Assembly: GCF_019264355.1 (NCBI RefSeq)
Contig: NZ_JAHVAH010000001.1
Span: 480,001 to 544,000 of the forward strand
Source: Sphingomicrobium clamense
Lineage (GTDB): Bacteria > Pseudomonadota > Alphaproteobacteria > Sphingomonadales > Sphingomonadaceae
Reading direction: 5' to 3'
DNA length: 64,000 nt
Shown piece after piece: positions 1 through 9,280 of this stretch. The notes beneath the pieces are model-generated. The model saw only the letters and a program-made list of their open reading frames with translations. It was not told the DNA's origin and searched no databases. Both the position numbers and the translations under genes were made by a program. Each line of letters begins with the position of its first letter. The stretch's first letter is position 1.

Positions 1-184
1 ACGGCGCGCCGTCCGAGACGATGACGCGATAGGGGCCGGCAACACCCAGCTCGCTGAATGGCCCGACATCGCGGGTTTCTTCGGTCGTCGGACCAGGCTT
101 GTCAATTTCGATACGGTCATCGCCGAAGCATCCGGAGAGGCCCGCGGCGGCACCGGCGGCCAGGATAAGGTGAAGCGTCTTCAT
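1..184 (-). CDS. Putative lipoprotein with GIN/DUF2807 domain (5' part only)
   Basis: Only the first 61 codons lie in the window; the gene runs off the left edge. The start is ATG at 184, preceded on the minus strand by a good AGGGGAG ribosome site. The product begins MKTLHLILAAGAAAGLSGC, a signal peptide ending in a lipobox (LSGC), so it is probably lipid-anchored in the periplasm. The stretch VGPFSELGVAGPYRVIVSDG resembles the opening of DUF2807 (head GIN) beta-solenoid proteins, whose function is largely unknown. The family call rests on about 25 residues and is moderate. Confidence 0.6.
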   Translation of the reverse strand, partial: MKTLHLILAAGAAAGLSGCFGDDRIEIDKPGPTTEETRDVGPFSELGVAGPYRVIVSDGAP

Positions 185-213
185 TCTTGTCTCCCCTTTG
201 AAAGCGTATTGCA

Positions 214-241
214 TACATAATACAGCGATCCGCATCTTCAA
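214..241 (-). promoter_or_regulatory. Candidate promoter of the lipoprotein gene
   Basis: On the minus strand TTGAAG (241-236) is followed after 16 bases by TATGTA (219-214), about 30 bases ahead of the lipoprotein ATG. It is similar to a housekeeping promoter, but it rests on sequence resemblance alone. Confidence 0.25.
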
Positions 242-254
242 GGCAAGGGCAATG

Positions 255-285
255 AAAAAGGGCGCCCGCATCGCTGCAGGCGCCC
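255..285 (-). terminator. Rho-independent terminator downstream of carD
   Basis: A perfect 7-bp stem (GGGCGCC at 260-266 with GGCGCCC at 279-285) and a 12-base loop are followed on the minus strand by TTTTTC. It lies 70 bases past the carD stop and separates carD from the lipoprotein gene. Confidence 0.7.
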
Positions 286-354
286 TCTTCGAGGACCGTT
301 TGGGTCAGACGCTCTTAGGCATCAGAAGACGCGTCGAGCGTCCCCCGGACACTC

Positions 355-888
355 TTAGGCGTCTTCTTTTTCCGCGTTCCAGATCTTGGCGGCGTCGTCG
401 AGGATCTTGAGGATCTTCTTGAGCGCGGCCTTCTCGTCGGTCTTTTCCATCGCCGCGAGTTCGCGGGCGAGACGGCTCGAGGCCGCTTCGAAAATCTGAC
501 GCTCCGAATAGCTTTGCTCCGGCTGGTCGTCGGCGCGGAACAGGTCGCGAGTCACTTCAGCGATCTGGATCAGGTCGCCCGAATTGATCTTGGCCTCATA
601 TTCCTGCGCGCGGCGCGACCACATGGTGCGCTTGACCTTCGGCTTGCCCTTGAGCGTCTCCATGGCGTCCTTCATCGCCTTGTCCGAGGAAAGCTTGCGC
701 ATGCCCGTCGCTTCGGCCTTGTTGACCGGAACGCGGAGCGTCATCTTTTCCTTTTCAAAGCGCAGGACGTAGAGGTCGAGGGCAATACCGGCAATTTCGG
801 TCGACTGGAGTTCGATGACCTTGCCGACCCCGTGTTTCGGGTAGACGACGAAATCACCGACGTCGAAGCTGACTGCCTTGCTTGCCAT
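355..888 (-). CDS. carD: CarD/CdnL-family transcriptional regulator
   Basis: The 177-residue product matches the CarD/CdnL family in length and layout. An N-terminal Tudor-like RNA-polymerase-interacting domain (about residues 5-65, with GDFVVYPKHGVGKV near the start) precedes a helical, basic C-terminal domain with a conserved-looking RTMWSRRAQEYEAKI segment. Members bind the RNA polymerase beta subunit and stabilise open complexes at rRNA and housekeeping promoters. The gene stands alone with its own terminator. In this class it is often called a CarD family regulator; no nearby gene suggests a specialised role. Confidence 0.9.
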   Translation of the reverse strand: MASKAVSFDVGDFVVYPKHGVGKVIELQSTEIAGIALDLYVLRFEKEKMTLRVPVNKAEATGMRKLSSDKAMKDAMETLKGKPKVKRTMWSRRAQEYEAKINSGDLIQIAEVTRDLFRADDQPEQSYSERQIFEAASSRLARELAAMEKTDEKAALKKILKILDDAAKIWNAEKEDA

Positions 889-1056
889 AAGTGGGGGGAC
901 CTTTCCGTTTGCGTGCCGCGGTACGGAACAGGCGGCGAAAGTCTCGCCGTCTAACGTCGACCAAAGCGATCGGTTCCGTCGCGGGATGTTCCATCAATGA
1001 AATGCCGACGCGTGGTGAGAGCGCCGGCTTGTGACTGTATTATAACAGAAAGTGGC

Positions 1057-2154
1057 TCAAATTTCGAGTCCCAGTTGCAAAGGACCACTTGTTTGCGCTG
1101 CGACGGGCGAATGTGCGCCCAATCCCAGCAGCCGGATCGGCTTCTCGAGCGGGAAAAGTCCTTCGAGCAGAGACCGCCCTTCCGCCAGAAACGCCTCTTT
1201 TCCGGGGATCCGGTCGGCGAAGCTCTTCGAGCGCGTGGAAATGGTGAAATCGGCATATTTGACCTTGAGGGTCACCGTCCGCCCGACGAACTCGGCCTTT
1301 TCGACGCGCTCCCACGCCCGCTCGCCGATCCGCATGAGCTCGGCCGTTAGCGAATCGAGGTCGGAGAGATCGCTCCCGAATGTGTCTTCGCAGCTCACCG
1401 ACTTGCGCTGGCGGTGCGCCTTGACCTGCCGCTCGTCGATCCCGCGCGAGATCCGGTAGTACCAGCCTGCTGACGAACCGAAATGGGCTTGCAGCTCGGT
1501 CAGGCTCCATTCGCGCAGGTCGGCGCCGGTCAGGATGCCGAGCTTCTCCATCTTCGCGGCGGTCTTGGGGCCGATACCGTGGAATCGTTTGACGGACAGC
1601 GTGGCCACGAAGGCCGGGCCTTTCGAAGGCGGGATGACGCAGATGCCGTCGGGCTTGTTCTGGTCGCTGGCGAGCTTGGCGATGAACTTGCAATAGCTGA
1701 CCCCAGCGCTCGCGGTGAGGCCCGTCTCTTTCTTGATGCGCGCGCGGATATCCTCGGCAATCGCCTTTGCTGTGCCCAGACCGTGCCGGTCTTCGGTCAC
1801 GTCAAGATAGGCCTCGTCGAGGCTCAGCGGCTCGATGTCGTCGGTATGGTGCGCGAAGATATCGCGAATCTGCTGGCTGACCCCGCGATAGGTGTCGAAG
1901 CGCGGCTTGACGAACACCAGGTCGGGACATTTGCGCTTCGCGGTGACCGACGGCATCGCCGATCGCACGCCAAATTCGCGCGCCTCGTAGCTCGCCGCCG
2001 CAACCACGCCCCGATGGCCGCCACCCACCGCGACGGGCCTGCCCTTGAGGCTCGGATCGTCGCGCTGCTCGACGCTGGCATAGAAGGCATCCATGTCGAC
2101 ATGGATGATCTTGCGCCCGTCGGCACCGGGGGCGGGGAGGGAATCGGTGTCCAC
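1057..2154 (-). CDS. dinB: DNA polymerase IV (Y-family)
   Basis: A 365-residue translesion polymerase of normal length. The catalytic carboxylates are visible in HVDMDAFYASVEQRD (residues 18-32) and SLDEAYLDVT (111-120). The helix-hairpin-helix segment FHGIGPKTAAKMEKLGI and the little-finger domain follow. The start used is GTG at 2154, preceded by a GGGTGG stretch. It copies past damaged bases with low fidelity and is commonly under SOS control, but I did not identify a LexA box. The 88-bp gap to the divergent sucC must hold both promoters. Confidence 0.93.
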   Translation of the reverse strand: MDTDSLPAPGADGRKIIHVDMDAFYASVEQRDDPSLKGRPVAVGGGHRGVVAAASYEAREFGVRSAMPSVTAKRKCPDLVFVKPRFDTYRGVSQQIRDIFAHHTDDIEPLSLDEAYLDVTEDRHGLGTAKAIAEDIRARIKKETGLTASAGVSYCKFIAKLASDQNKPDGICVIPPSKGPAFVATLSVKRFHGIGPKTAAKMEKLGILTGADLREWSLTELQAHFGSSAGWYYRISRGIDERQVKAHRQRKSVSCEDTFGSDLSDLDSLTAELMRIGERAWERVEKAEFVGRTVTLKVKYADFTISTRSKSFADRIPGKEAFLAEGRSLLEGLFPLEKPIRLLGLGAHSPVAAQTSGPLQLGLEI

Positions 2155-2241
2155 GTGCCCACCCTAACGGGTTTTCATGGGGCATCCGATATGCTTTAGG
2201 GCGGCCCGACCAATCGACTCCAGTCCCGCAGAGGATCATCC

Positions 2242-3438
2242 ATGAACATCCACGAATATCAGGCCAAGGAATTGCTCGCGAAATATGGTGCTCCGGTTCC
2301 GGCCGGTCACGCCGCCATGAGCGTCGAGGAAGCGGTCGAGGCCGCGAAGAAGCTTCCCGGGCCGCTGTGGGTGGTGAAAGCGCAGATCCATGCCGGCGGA
2401 CGCGGCAAGGGTCACTTCAAGGAACTGCCTGAAGGTTCGAAAGGCGGCGTCCGTCTCGCCAAGAGCCTCGAGGAGGTCGAAGCGGCCGCCAAGGACATGC
2501 TCGGCAACACGCTGGTGACCATCCAGACCGGCGACGAGGGCAAGGAAGTCCAGCGCCTCTACATTACTGACGGCGTCGACATCGACAGCGAATTCTATCT
2601 CGCCATGCTCGTCGACCGCGACACGGGTCGCCTCGCCATCGTCGCGAGCCCCGAGGGTGGCATGGACATCGAGCAGGTCGCGCACGACACGCCCGAAAAG
2701 GTCCACACCATTACCATCGATCCCGCGACCGGCCTGATGCCGCACCATGGCCGTTCGGTCGCCGCCGCGCTCGGCCTCGACGGGTCGTTGGCCAAGCAGG
2801 CTGCCAAAGTCACCGCCGCGCTCTACAAGGCGTTCCTCGGCACCGACGCCTCGCAGATCGAGATCAACCCGCTTGCCGTGTCGGGCGACGACCTGCTCGT
2901 TCTCGACGCGAAGGTCGGCTTCGACGGCAACGCCATGTTCCGTCACCCCGACATCGCCGAACTGCGCGACCTGACCGAAGAAGACCCGATGGAAGTCGAA
3001 GCGTCCAAGTACGACCTCGCCTACATCAAGCTCGACGGCGACATCGGCTGCATGGTCAACGGCGCGGGCCTCGCCATGGCGACGATGGACATTATCAAGC
3101 TGAACGGCGCCTTCCCGGCCAACTTCCTCGACGTCGGTGGCGGCGCTTCGAAGGAAAAGGTCACTGCGGCATTCAAGATCATTCTGTCGGACCCGGCAGT
3201 GAAGGGCATTCTCGTCAACATCTTCGGCGGGATCATGAAGTGCGACATCATCGCCGAAGGCATCGTTGCGGCGGCGAAGGAAGTTGAACTTGATGTCCCG
3301 TTGGTCGTTCGCCTTGAAGGAACCAACGTCCAGAAGGGCAAGGACGTCCTGGCCAATTCGGGCCTGCCGATCATCTCGGCCGACGACTTGGGCGATGCCG
3401 CCAAGAAGATCGTCGCGCAGGTCAAGGAAGCCGCCTAA
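2242..3438 (+). CDS. sucC: Succinate-CoA ligase (ADP-forming), beta subunit
   Basis: The 398-residue protein opens with [16 protein letters not shown] and carries the ATP-grasp motif HAGGRGKG (residues 50-57). Late glycine-rich CoA/phosphate segments such as [12 protein letters not shown] are also present. It forms succinate and ATP/GTP from succinyl-CoA in the TCA cycle with the alpha subunit SucD. The usual partner sucD is not adjacent: etfB follows after 48 bp, so sucC sits in a sucC-etfB-etfA unit. My recollection is that some sphingomonads keep sucD beside the 2-oxoglutarate dehydrogenase genes, which would explain this. Confidence 0.95.
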   Translation: MNIHEYQAKELLAKYGAPVPAGHAAMSVEEAVEAAKKLPGPLWVVKAQIHAGGRGKGHFKELPEGSKGGVRLAKSLEEVEAAAKDMLGNTLVTIQTGDEGKEVQRLYITDGVDIDSEFYLAMLVDRDTGRLAIVASPEGGMDIEQVAHDTPEKVHTITIDPATGLMPHHGRSVAAALGLDGSLAKQAAKVTAALYKAFLGTDASQIEINPLAVSGDDLLVLDAKVGFDGNAMFRHPDIAELRDLTEEDPMEVEASKYDLAYIKLDGDIGCMVNGAGLAMATMDIIKLNGAFPANFLDVGGGASKEKVTAAFKIILSDPAVKGILVNIFGGIMKCDIIAEGIVAAAKEVELDVPLVVRLEGTNVQKGKDVLANSGLPIISADDLGDAAKKIVAQVKEAA

Positions 3439-3486
3439 CCAGTTCGCCGACCGCTATTTCTAGCGCCCCGGCCAAAGGAGACCGAT

Positions 3487-4245
3487 ATGAAGTTGCTCGT
3501 CGCCGTCAAACGGGTGATCGACTATAATGTGAAGCCCCGGGTCAAAATGGACGGAAGCGGGGTCGACCTCGCCAACGTCAAGATGTCGATGAACCCGTTC
3601 GACGAAATCGCCGTCGAAGAAGCCATCCGTCTTAAGGAAAAGGGCACCGCCAGCGAAATCGTAGTGGTCTCGATCGGCCCGGCAAAGGCGCAGGAAACGC
3701 TGCGTACCGCGCTCGCCATGGGCGCCGACCGGGCGATCCTGATCCAGACCGAGGACGAAGTCGCCGCGATGGTCGAGCCGCTCGGCGTCGCCAAGCTGCT
3801 CGCCAAGGTGGTCGAGGAAGAAAACCCCGACATGGTCATCCTCGGCAAGCAGGCGATCGACGACGACAGCAATGCGACCGGCCAGATGCTCGCCGCCTTG
3901 CTCGGCTGGCCGCAGGGCACCTTCGCCTCGAAGGTCGAGCCGGGCGATGGAAGTGTCAACGTCACGCGCGAAATCGACGGAGGGCTCGAAACGGTGAAGC
4001 TCACGCTTCCCGCCGTGGTCACGACCGACCTTCGATTGAACGATCCGCGGTACGCCTCGCTGCCCAACATCATGAAGGCGAAGTCGAAGCCGCTCGAGAC
4101 CAAGACGCCTGCCGACTACGGCATCGACACCACGCGTCGTCTCGAGATCACCAACGTCGCCGAACCGCCCAAGCGCGAAGCAGGCGAGAAGGTCGGTTCG
4201 GTCGACGAGCTGGTCGCCAAACTCAAAGACCTGGGAGTTGCCTAA
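3487..4245 (+). CDS. etfB: Electron transfer flavoprotein, beta subunit
   Basis: The 252-residue protein starts [20 protein letters not shown] and contains the typical [18 protein letters not shown] segment of the ETF beta family. ETF is a soluble FAD/AMP heterodimer. It takes electrons from acyl-CoA and other dehydrogenases and passes them to ETF-ubiquinone oxidoreductase. A GGAG ribosome site lies just ahead of the ATG. It is directly followed by etfA, whose ATG lies one base past the etfB stop, so the two subunits are almost certainly co-translated. Confidence 0.95.
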   Translation: MKLLVAVKRVIDYNVKPRVKMDGSGVDLANVKMSMNPFDEIAVEEAIRLKEKGTASEIVVVSIGPAKAQETLRTALAMGADRAILIQTEDEVAAMVEPLGVAKLLAKVVEEENPDMVILGKQAIDDDSNATGQMLAALLGWPQGTFASKVEPGDGSVNVTREIDGGLETVKLTLPAVVTTDLRLNDPRYASLPNIMKAKSKPLETKTPADYGIDTTRRLEITNVAEPPKREAGEKVGSVDELVAKLKDLGVA

Positions 4246-4246
4246 G

Positions 4247-5176
4247 ATGAAGACGCTCGTTCTCGTCGAACATGACGGCGCCGCCATCAAGGACGCCACT
4301 CTTTCCACCGTCACCGCCGCCAGCCAACTGGGCGATGTCGACCTGATCGTCGTTGGCAAGGATGTCGGCGGCGTCGCCGATGCCGCCGCGAAAATCGCCG
4401 GGGTCGGCAAAGTGCTGGTCGCCGACGCTGCGCATCTCGAGCACCAGCTTGCCGAAGACGTCGCTCCGATCATCGAGGCGAACATGGGCGCGTACGACGC
4501 GTTCCTCGCCCCGGCGACCACGACTGGCAAGAACGTCGCCCCGCGCGTGGCGGCCAAAATGGACGTGATGCAGGTCTCCGACATCATCTCGGTCGAAAGC
4601 GCAGACACGTTCAAGCGTCCGATCTATGCCGGTAACGCCATCGCGACGGTCAAGTCGAACGACGCGAAGAAGGTCATCACCGTGCGCGGCACTGCCTTCG
4701 ACAAGGCCGCTGCCGAAGGAGGATCGGGCAGCGTCGAGAGCATCGACGTCGGTGCCGACAGCCCCAAAAGCGAGTTCGTCTCTGCCGAGCTGAGCGAGGG
4801 CGATCGCCCCGAGCTGACCAGCGCGGGCGTCATCGTCTCGGGCGGCCGCGCCTTCGGCTCGAACGAGGACTTCCACAAGCTGCTCGACCCGCTTGCCGAC
4901 AAGCTGGGTGCTGCGGTCGGCGCCTCGCGAGCCGCGGTTGACGCAGGCTACGCCCCCAACGACTATCAGGTGGGGCAGACGGGCAAGATCGTCGCGCCCG
5001 AAGTCTATATCGCCATCGGCATCTCGGGCGCGATCCAGCACCTCGCCGGGATGAAGGACAGCAAGGTCATTGTCGCGATCAACAAGGACGAGGAAGCTCC
5101 GATCTTCCAGGTCGCGGACTACGGCCTCGTCGCCGACCTGTTCCAGGCCGTGCCGGAGCTGACCGAAAAGCTCTAG
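4247..5176 (+). CDS. etfA: Electron transfer flavoprotein, alpha subunit
   Basis: The 309-residue product starts [16 protein letters not shown]. The C-terminal FAD-binding domain includes [16 protein letters not shown] and [20 protein letters not shown], both characteristic of ETF alpha. An upstream in-frame TTG at 4238 would overlap etfB. I prefer ATG 4247 because it matches the family N-terminus and has GGGAG about ten bases upstream. The partner is EtfB, encoded immediately before it. A strong terminator follows 18 bases after the stop. Confidence 0.95.
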   Translation: MKTLVLVEHDGAAIKDATLSTVTAASQLGDVDLIVVGKDVGGVADAAAKIAGVGKVLVADAAHLEHQLAEDVAPIIEANMGAYDAFLAPATTTGKNVAPRVAAKMDVMQVSDIISVESADTFKRPIYAGNAIATVKSNDAKKVITVRGTAFDKAAAEGGSGSVESIDVGADSPKSEFVSAELSEGDRPELTSAGVIVSGGRAFGSNEDFHKLLDPLADKLGAAVGASRAAVDAGYAPNDYQVGQTGKIVAPEVYIAIGISGAIQHLAGMKDSKVIVAINKDEEAPIFQVADYGLVADLFQAVPELTEKL

Positions 5177-5193
5177 AGCCTCGCGCCGGACAG

Positions 5194-5236
5194 AAAAAAG
5201 GGCCGCGCTCCAGGATAGGAGTGCGGCCCTTTTTTT
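5194..5236. terminator. Bidirectional terminator between etfA and nhaA
   Basis: A 12-bp stem (5200-5211 with 5218-5229, one G-T pair) is flanked by six A on the left and seven or more T on the right. It can stop etfA transcription on the plus strand and nhaA transcription on the minus strand. Confidence 0.85.
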
Positions 5237-5253
5237 ATGCCTGCGTGGCGAGG

Positions 5254-6483
5254 CTACTCGACCTCACCCTTTTCCTTCTTCGAGCGCGGATGGAGGACGT
5301 CGCGATACGCCTCCATATCCGCGTTGGCCGACGGGCGGACCCGTCCGAAGCGCAGGATAAGATAGCCGAAGATGGCCGAAAGGAGCGAGCCGGCAAGCAC
5401 GCCGATCTTGGCCGCGTCGACTTCCTCGGGATGAAGCGGGAAGGCGAGCTTGCCGATGAACAGGCTCATGGTGAAGCCGATGCCGCACAGCACCGCCGCG
5501 CCGTAGATCTGGCGCCAGCGCGCACCGCGCGGATGGGGTGCCAGACCGAGACGGATGGCGGCATAGATCGATCCGAAGATGCCGATCTGCTTGCCCACGA
5601 ACAGCCCCAGCATGATGCCCAGCGGGAGCGGCGAGAAAAGCGCGCTCATGTCCTTGGGCAGCTCCACGCCGGCGGCCGCGAAGCCGAAGATCGGCACGAC
5701 GCCGAACATGACCCACGGGTGGATGCCATGCTCGAGCTTGCGCAGCGGGCTGGACTTCTCGCCGCGGCCCAGCGGGATCGTCATGGCGACGAGCACGCCC
5801 GCGATGGTCGCATGGACGCCCGAGGCGAGCGTGAAATACCACACGATCAGGCCCGCGATGATGAACGGCCATAGCCTGCGGACCCCGAGCAGGGTCATCG
5901 TTCCCATGATCGCAGTCACGCCCAGCGCCGCGCCCAGCGCGAGGATATTGAGGTCTGCGGTATAGACCAGCGCAATAATCGCCACTGCGCCGATATCGTC
6001 GACGATGGCGATGGTCACGAGCAGCAGCTTGATCGAGGCAGGGGCATAGCGACCGAGGATCGCCAGCACGCCGATAGCGAAGGCGATATCGGTCGCCGCC
6101 GGGATCGCCCAGCCATTCTGCAAGTGCGGATCGAAGCCGACGGTCAGGAGGTAAACGAGCGCAGGTACGGCCATGCCGCCGATTGCAGCGATGATCGGAA
6201 GGCGCCTGGCTTCGCGCGTCGCGAGCCGCCCTTCATACCATTCGCGCTTCACTTCCAGACCCACGAGCAGGAAGAAGATCGCCATCAATCCGTCGACGAT
6301 CCAATATTCGACACTGAACACGCCGAAACGCGGCCATTCGGGGCCGAACTTGAACTCGAGGATCGAGTGGTAGAGGTCGGCAAGGCCGGTATTGGCGAAG
6401 ATCAGCGCCAATGCTGCCGATGCGATAAGGACAATGCCCGCAAGCTTCTCTTGAGCCTGCACCTGTTCGGGAGTGTTAGCCAT
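5254..6483 (-). CDS. nhaA: Na+/H+ antiporter NhaA
   Basis: The 409-residue inner-membrane protein has about 12 predicted hydrophobic segments. AIVDDIGAVAIIALVYT contains the paired aspartates equivalent to the ion-binding Asp163/Asp164 of E. coli NhaA, and TDIAFAIGVLAILG precedes it. The protein exchanges cytoplasmic sodium for external protons, supporting pH and sodium homeostasis. The start ATG 6483 fits the family N-terminus. The C-terminus is charged and cytosolic (RSKKEKGEVE). The small channel gene upstream on the same strand may share its transcript, with 49 bp between them. Confidence 0.95.
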   Translation of the reverse strand: MANTPEQVQAQEKLAGIVLIASAALALIFANTGLADLYHSILEFKFGPEWPRFGVFSVEYWIVDGLMAIFFLLVGLEVKREWYEGRLATREARRLPIIAAIGGMAVPALVYLLTVGFDPHLQNGWAIPAATDIAFAIGVLAILGRYAPASIKLLLVTIAIVDDIGAVAIIALVYTADLNILALGAALGVTAIMGTMTLLGVRRLWPFIIAGLIVWYFTLASGVHATIAGVLVAMTIPLGRGEKSSPLRKLEHGIHPWVMFGVVPIFGFAAAGVELPKDMSALFSPLPLGIMLGLFVGKQIGIFGSIYAAIRLGLAPHPRGARWRQIYGAAVLCGIGFTMSLFIGKLAFPLHPEEVDAAKIGVLAGSLLSAIFGYLILRFGRVRPSANADMEAYRDVLHPRSKKEKGEVE

Positions 6484-6532
6484 GGCCAGCCTGATAAACA
6501 GGCGAGGCAGGCAAAGTCGACTTCAAATCGAC

Positions 6533-6973
6533 CTATTCGTCCTCTTCGACCCCCAATTTCCAGAAACGCTCCATCGTCAGGTAGGTGAAGGAGGCGGTCC
6601 AGCCGACCATGACCAGCCCATTCAGTGCCTCGATGCCGGACAGGAGACGGATGGCCTCGGTCGGATAGAGATCGCCGATCCCGAGCGTCGTGTAGCTCGT
6701 GATGGAAAAGTAAAAGGCGTCCGCGAAACTGCCGTCGCCGCCCTCGATGGAGCCGAACCCTTCTTGCCGAGCGATCAGCTGGTAGGCGATGGCGTAGAGG
6801 AACACGTGGATGAGGTGCGAGAGAAGGGCGAAGACCAGCACGATGAACAGGCGGCTGCGCGATGCGCCGGGCCCGCGCTTCATCCTTACCGAGACCAGTC
6901 GCAAGGTTTCGTAGTGGACGACGATGGTCGCCGCGAGCAGCAGCAGCGACAGGACGATGATCTCGATGGCCAT
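6533..6973 (-). CDS. Small two-TM potassium-channel-like protein
   Basis: The 146-residue membrane protein has hydrophobic segments at roughly residues 2-20, 40-65 and 108-130. Between the last two lies a pore-loop motif, SITSYTTLGIGDLYPTEAIR. This matches the Ion_trans_2 pore, but the filter reads TLGIGD instead of the canonical TVGYGD. It presumably forms a homotetrameric K+ or cation channel. There is no regulatory RCK domain. It lies between nhaA and marR on the same strand, which suggests an ion-homeostasis context. Family assignment is good; ion selectivity is unproven. Confidence 0.8.
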   Translation of the reverse strand: MAIEIIVLSLLLLAATIVVHYETLRLVSVRMKRGPGASRSRLFIVLVFALLSHLIHVFLYAIAYQLIARQEGFGSIEGGDGSFADAFYFSITSYTTLGIGDLYPTEAIRLLSGIEALNGLVMVGWTASFTYLTMERFWKLGVEEDE

Positions 6974-6997
6974 GGCGCGAGCCTAGCGTGGGCGGTC

Positions 6998-7447
6998 TCA
7001 GTCGGAAAGCGTGTCGAGCAACTCGCGGAGCGAGGCCTGAAGCGAGGAGGCGTCGGCAGGGTCGAGCGCGGCCAGCATCTCGGTTTCCATCGCGCGGACA
7101 TCGTGCGCAATCTCGCGATAGAGGCGGGCACCGCGCCGCGTGAGGTGCAGATGCCCGACCCGCCCATCACTGTCGGAGGCCCTGCGCTCGATCAGGCGGC
7201 GCTCGATCAAGCTCTTGACTGCGCGGCTGACCAATCCCTTGTCCATCGGCGTGACCGCCACGACCTCGTTTGCGGTGCGCCCCTCGGCCTCGGCGACGGC
7301 GGCAAGGACGCGCCATTGGGAAAGATTCATGTCGCGAAAACGTTTGACGATTGCCCCGCTTCGGCGCGACACGCGGTCCGCGAGAAGGATGAGCTGGTAG
7401 GGCAGAAAATCGTCCAGCTCGATGATGTCGTCCCGATTGACTCGCAT
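6998..7447 (-). CDS. MarR-family transcriptional regulator
   Basis: The 149-residue protein has the MarR layout: N-terminal dimerisation helix, a winged helix-turn-helix with LSQWRVLAAVAEAEGRTANEV (split across helices) and the wing SDGRVGHLHLTRRGARL, then a C-terminal helix. It is transcribed divergently from hppD with 108 bp between the start codons. That interval contains a perfect palindrome (7481-7490), so it may autoregulate and repress the hppD-VOC genes in response to an aromatic ligand. The ligand cannot be read from the sequence. Confidence 0.85.
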   Translation of the reverse strand: MRVNRDDIIELDDFLPYQLILLADRVSRRSGAIVKRFRDMNLSQWRVLAAVAEAEGRTANEVVAVTPMDKGLVSRAVKSLIERRLIERRASDSDGRVGHLHLTRRGARLYREIAHDVRAMETEMLAALDPADASSLQASLRELLDTLSD

Positions 7448-7463
7448 AGCCTTTGCCCAGTAA

Positions 7464-7497
7464 GTTGCAAAAACAACCAGTTGTGCACAACAACTAA
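7464..7497. promoter_or_regulatory. Candidate MarR operator between marR and hppD
   Basis: A perfect 10-bp palindrome TTGTGCACAA lies at 7481-7490. Just beside it is a looser inverted repeat, GTTG-6 bases-CAAC, at 7464-7477. Both lie in the divergent marR/hppD gap, where a MarR-type repressor would be expected to bind. Confidence 0.45.
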
Positions 7498-7555
7498 ACT
7501 GTCACGGTATCGGGAAAAGCGCAAGTCGACCCGAATTTGAAAGAAAGATCCTCCC

Positions 7556-8653
7556 ATGGCCGACCTGTTCGACAATCCCATCGGTCTCGACGGTTTCGAG
7601 TTCGTCGAGTTCTGCGCGCCCGAAAAGGGCCTGCTTGAGCCGGTGTTTGAAGCGATGGGCTTCACCCATATCGCCAATCACCGTTCAAAAGATGTGCAGC
7701 TCTGGCGACAGGGCGGGATCAACCTGATTGCCAATTACGAACCGGGCAGTGCGGCCGCCTATTTCGCCGCCGAACACGGGCCCGGTGCGTGCGGCATGGG
7801 CTTTCGCGTGCGCGATGCGGGCGAGGCGATGGACGCGCTGATCGAACGCGGCGCGCAGCCGGTCGATGGCGATGTCGGCCCGATGGAACTCTACATTCCC
7901 GCGATCAAGGGCATTGGCGGCGCGCGTATCTATATGATCGACCGCTATGCCGACGGGCCCGACGACGGACTCACCATCTACGACATCGACTTCGACTATC
8001 TCGACGGGGTCGACCGCTGGCCCGAAGGGGCGGGCTTCCTGCGCATCGATCACCTGACCCACAATCTATACAATGGCCGCATGGCCTATTGGGCCGACTG
8101 GTACGAGAAGCTCTTCAACTTCCAGGAAATCCGCTATTTCGACATTAAGGGCGAATATACCGGCCTGACCTCGAAGGCGCTGACCGCGCCCGACGGCAAG
8201 ATCCGCATCCCGCTCAACGAGGAAGGCGAGGGCGGCAAAGGCCAGATCGAGGAATATCTTCGCGAGTATAATGGCGAGGGAATCCAGCATATCGCGCTGA
8301 TCAGCGACGATCTCGTCGCCAGCTGGGACAAGCTCAAAGAGCTTGGCGTGCCGTTCATGACGGCACCGCCCGCCACCTATTACGACATGCTCGACGAGCG
8401 ACTGCCGGGCCATGGCGAGGATGCCGAGGCGCTCAAGGCGCGGGGCATCCTGCTCGACGGCACTACCGAAGGCGGCCAGCCGCGCCTTTTGCTGCAGATC
8501 TTCGCCGAGGCGCAGGTCGGACCGGTCTTCTTCGAATTCATCCAGCGCAAGGGCGACGAAGGGTTCGGCGAAGGAAACTTCAAGGCACTGTTCGAAAGCA
8601 TGGAACGCGACCAGATCGCGCGCGGCGTGCTCAAGGTCGAGGAGGATGCGTAA
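7556..8653 (+). CDS. hppD: 4-hydroxyphenylpyruvate dioxygenase
   Basis: The 365-residue enzyme belongs to the two-domain VOC fold family. It converts 4-hydroxyphenylpyruvate to homogentisate in tyrosine catabolism. The expected Fe(II) ligands are visible: His in IDHLTHNLY, His in [11 protein letters not shown], and Glu in [20 protein letters not shown]. The C-terminal [13 protein letters not shown] is a family hallmark. A downstream VOC gene overlaps its stop codon (TAATG). Homogentisate dioxygenase and fumarylacetoacetase are not in the window, but a maleylacetoacetate isomerase fragment lies at the right edge. Confidence 0.95.
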   Translation: MADLFDNPIGLDGFEFVEFCAPEKGLLEPVFEAMGFTHIANHRSKDVQLWRQGGINLIANYEPGSAAAYFAAEHGPGACGMGFRVRDAGEAMDALIERGAQPVDGDVGPMELYIPAIKGIGGARIYMIDRYADGPDDGLTIYDIDFDYLDGVDRWPEGAGFLRIDHLTHNLYNGRMAYWADWYEKLFNFQEIRYFDIKGEYTGLTSKALTAPDGKIRIPLNEEGEGGKGQIEEYLREYNGEGIQHIALISDDLVASWDKLKELGVPFMTAPPATYYDMLDERLPGHGEDAEALKARGILLDGTTEGGQPRLLLQIFAEAQVGPVFFEFIQRKGDEGFGEGNFKALFESMERDQIARGVLKVEEDA

Positions 8654-9228
8654 TGGCTGACCACCCCGTCAAATTGGGCGGTGTCCACCACGCCGCCTAT
8701 CGCTGCAAGGACGCCAAGGAAACGGTCGAATGGTATGGCCGCGTGCTCGGCATGGATTACACGACCGCTTTTGCCGAGGACCACGTGCCTTCGACCGGCG
8801 AGTACGATCCCTACATGCACGTCTTCCTCGATGCCGGTAACGGCAACATCCTCGCCTTTTTCGAACTGCCCAACCAGAAGGATATGGGCCGCGACGAGAA
8901 CACGCCCGCCTGGGTCCAGCATCTCGCCTTCAAGGTCGGGAGCGAGGAAGAATTGCTCGCGGCGAAGAAACATATCGAGGCGCAAGGTATCGACGTGCTC
9001 GGCCCGACCCATCACGGCATTTTCAAGTCGATCTATTTCTTCGACCCCAACGGTCACCGCGTCGAACTCGCCGCCGATATCGGCACCGAAGAGCAATATG
9101 CCGAGTTGAAGCGCGTGGCACCGATGATGCTCGACGAGTGGAGCGAGACCAAGACGGCGCCCAAGCATGCCGACTGGCTCCACAAGATCGCGCGAGAAGC
9201 GCACGGGCTCGAAGACACCAGCGCCTGA
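8653..9228 (+). CDS. VOC-family metalloenzyme coupled to hppD
   Basis: A 191-residue single VOC/glyoxalase-fold protein resembling BphC-like extradiol dioxygenases and lactoylglutathione lyases. Candidate metal ligands are His in GGVHHAAYRC, His in WVQHLAFKVG and Glu in GHRVELAADIG. Its ATG shares one base with the hppD stop (TAATG), so translation is probably coupled. That coupling points to a role next to HPPD in aromatic degradation. It could be an extradiol ring-cleaving enzyme or an isomerase; the exact reaction is not known. Confidence 0.75.
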   Translation: MADHPVKLGGVHHAAYRCKDAKETVEWYGRVLGMDYTTAFAEDHVPSTGEYDPYMHVFLDAGNGNILAFFELPNQKDMGRDENTPAWVQHLAFKVGSEEELLAAKKHIEAQGIDVLGPTHHGIFKSIYFFDPNGHRVELAADIGTEEQYAELKRVAPMMLDEWSETKTAPKHADWLHKIAREAHGLEDTSA

Positions 9229-9280
9229 CGCGTCGGAACGGGTCTCGTCGCTCCCCTGTTGTCCCCCTGACGGAGGACAT

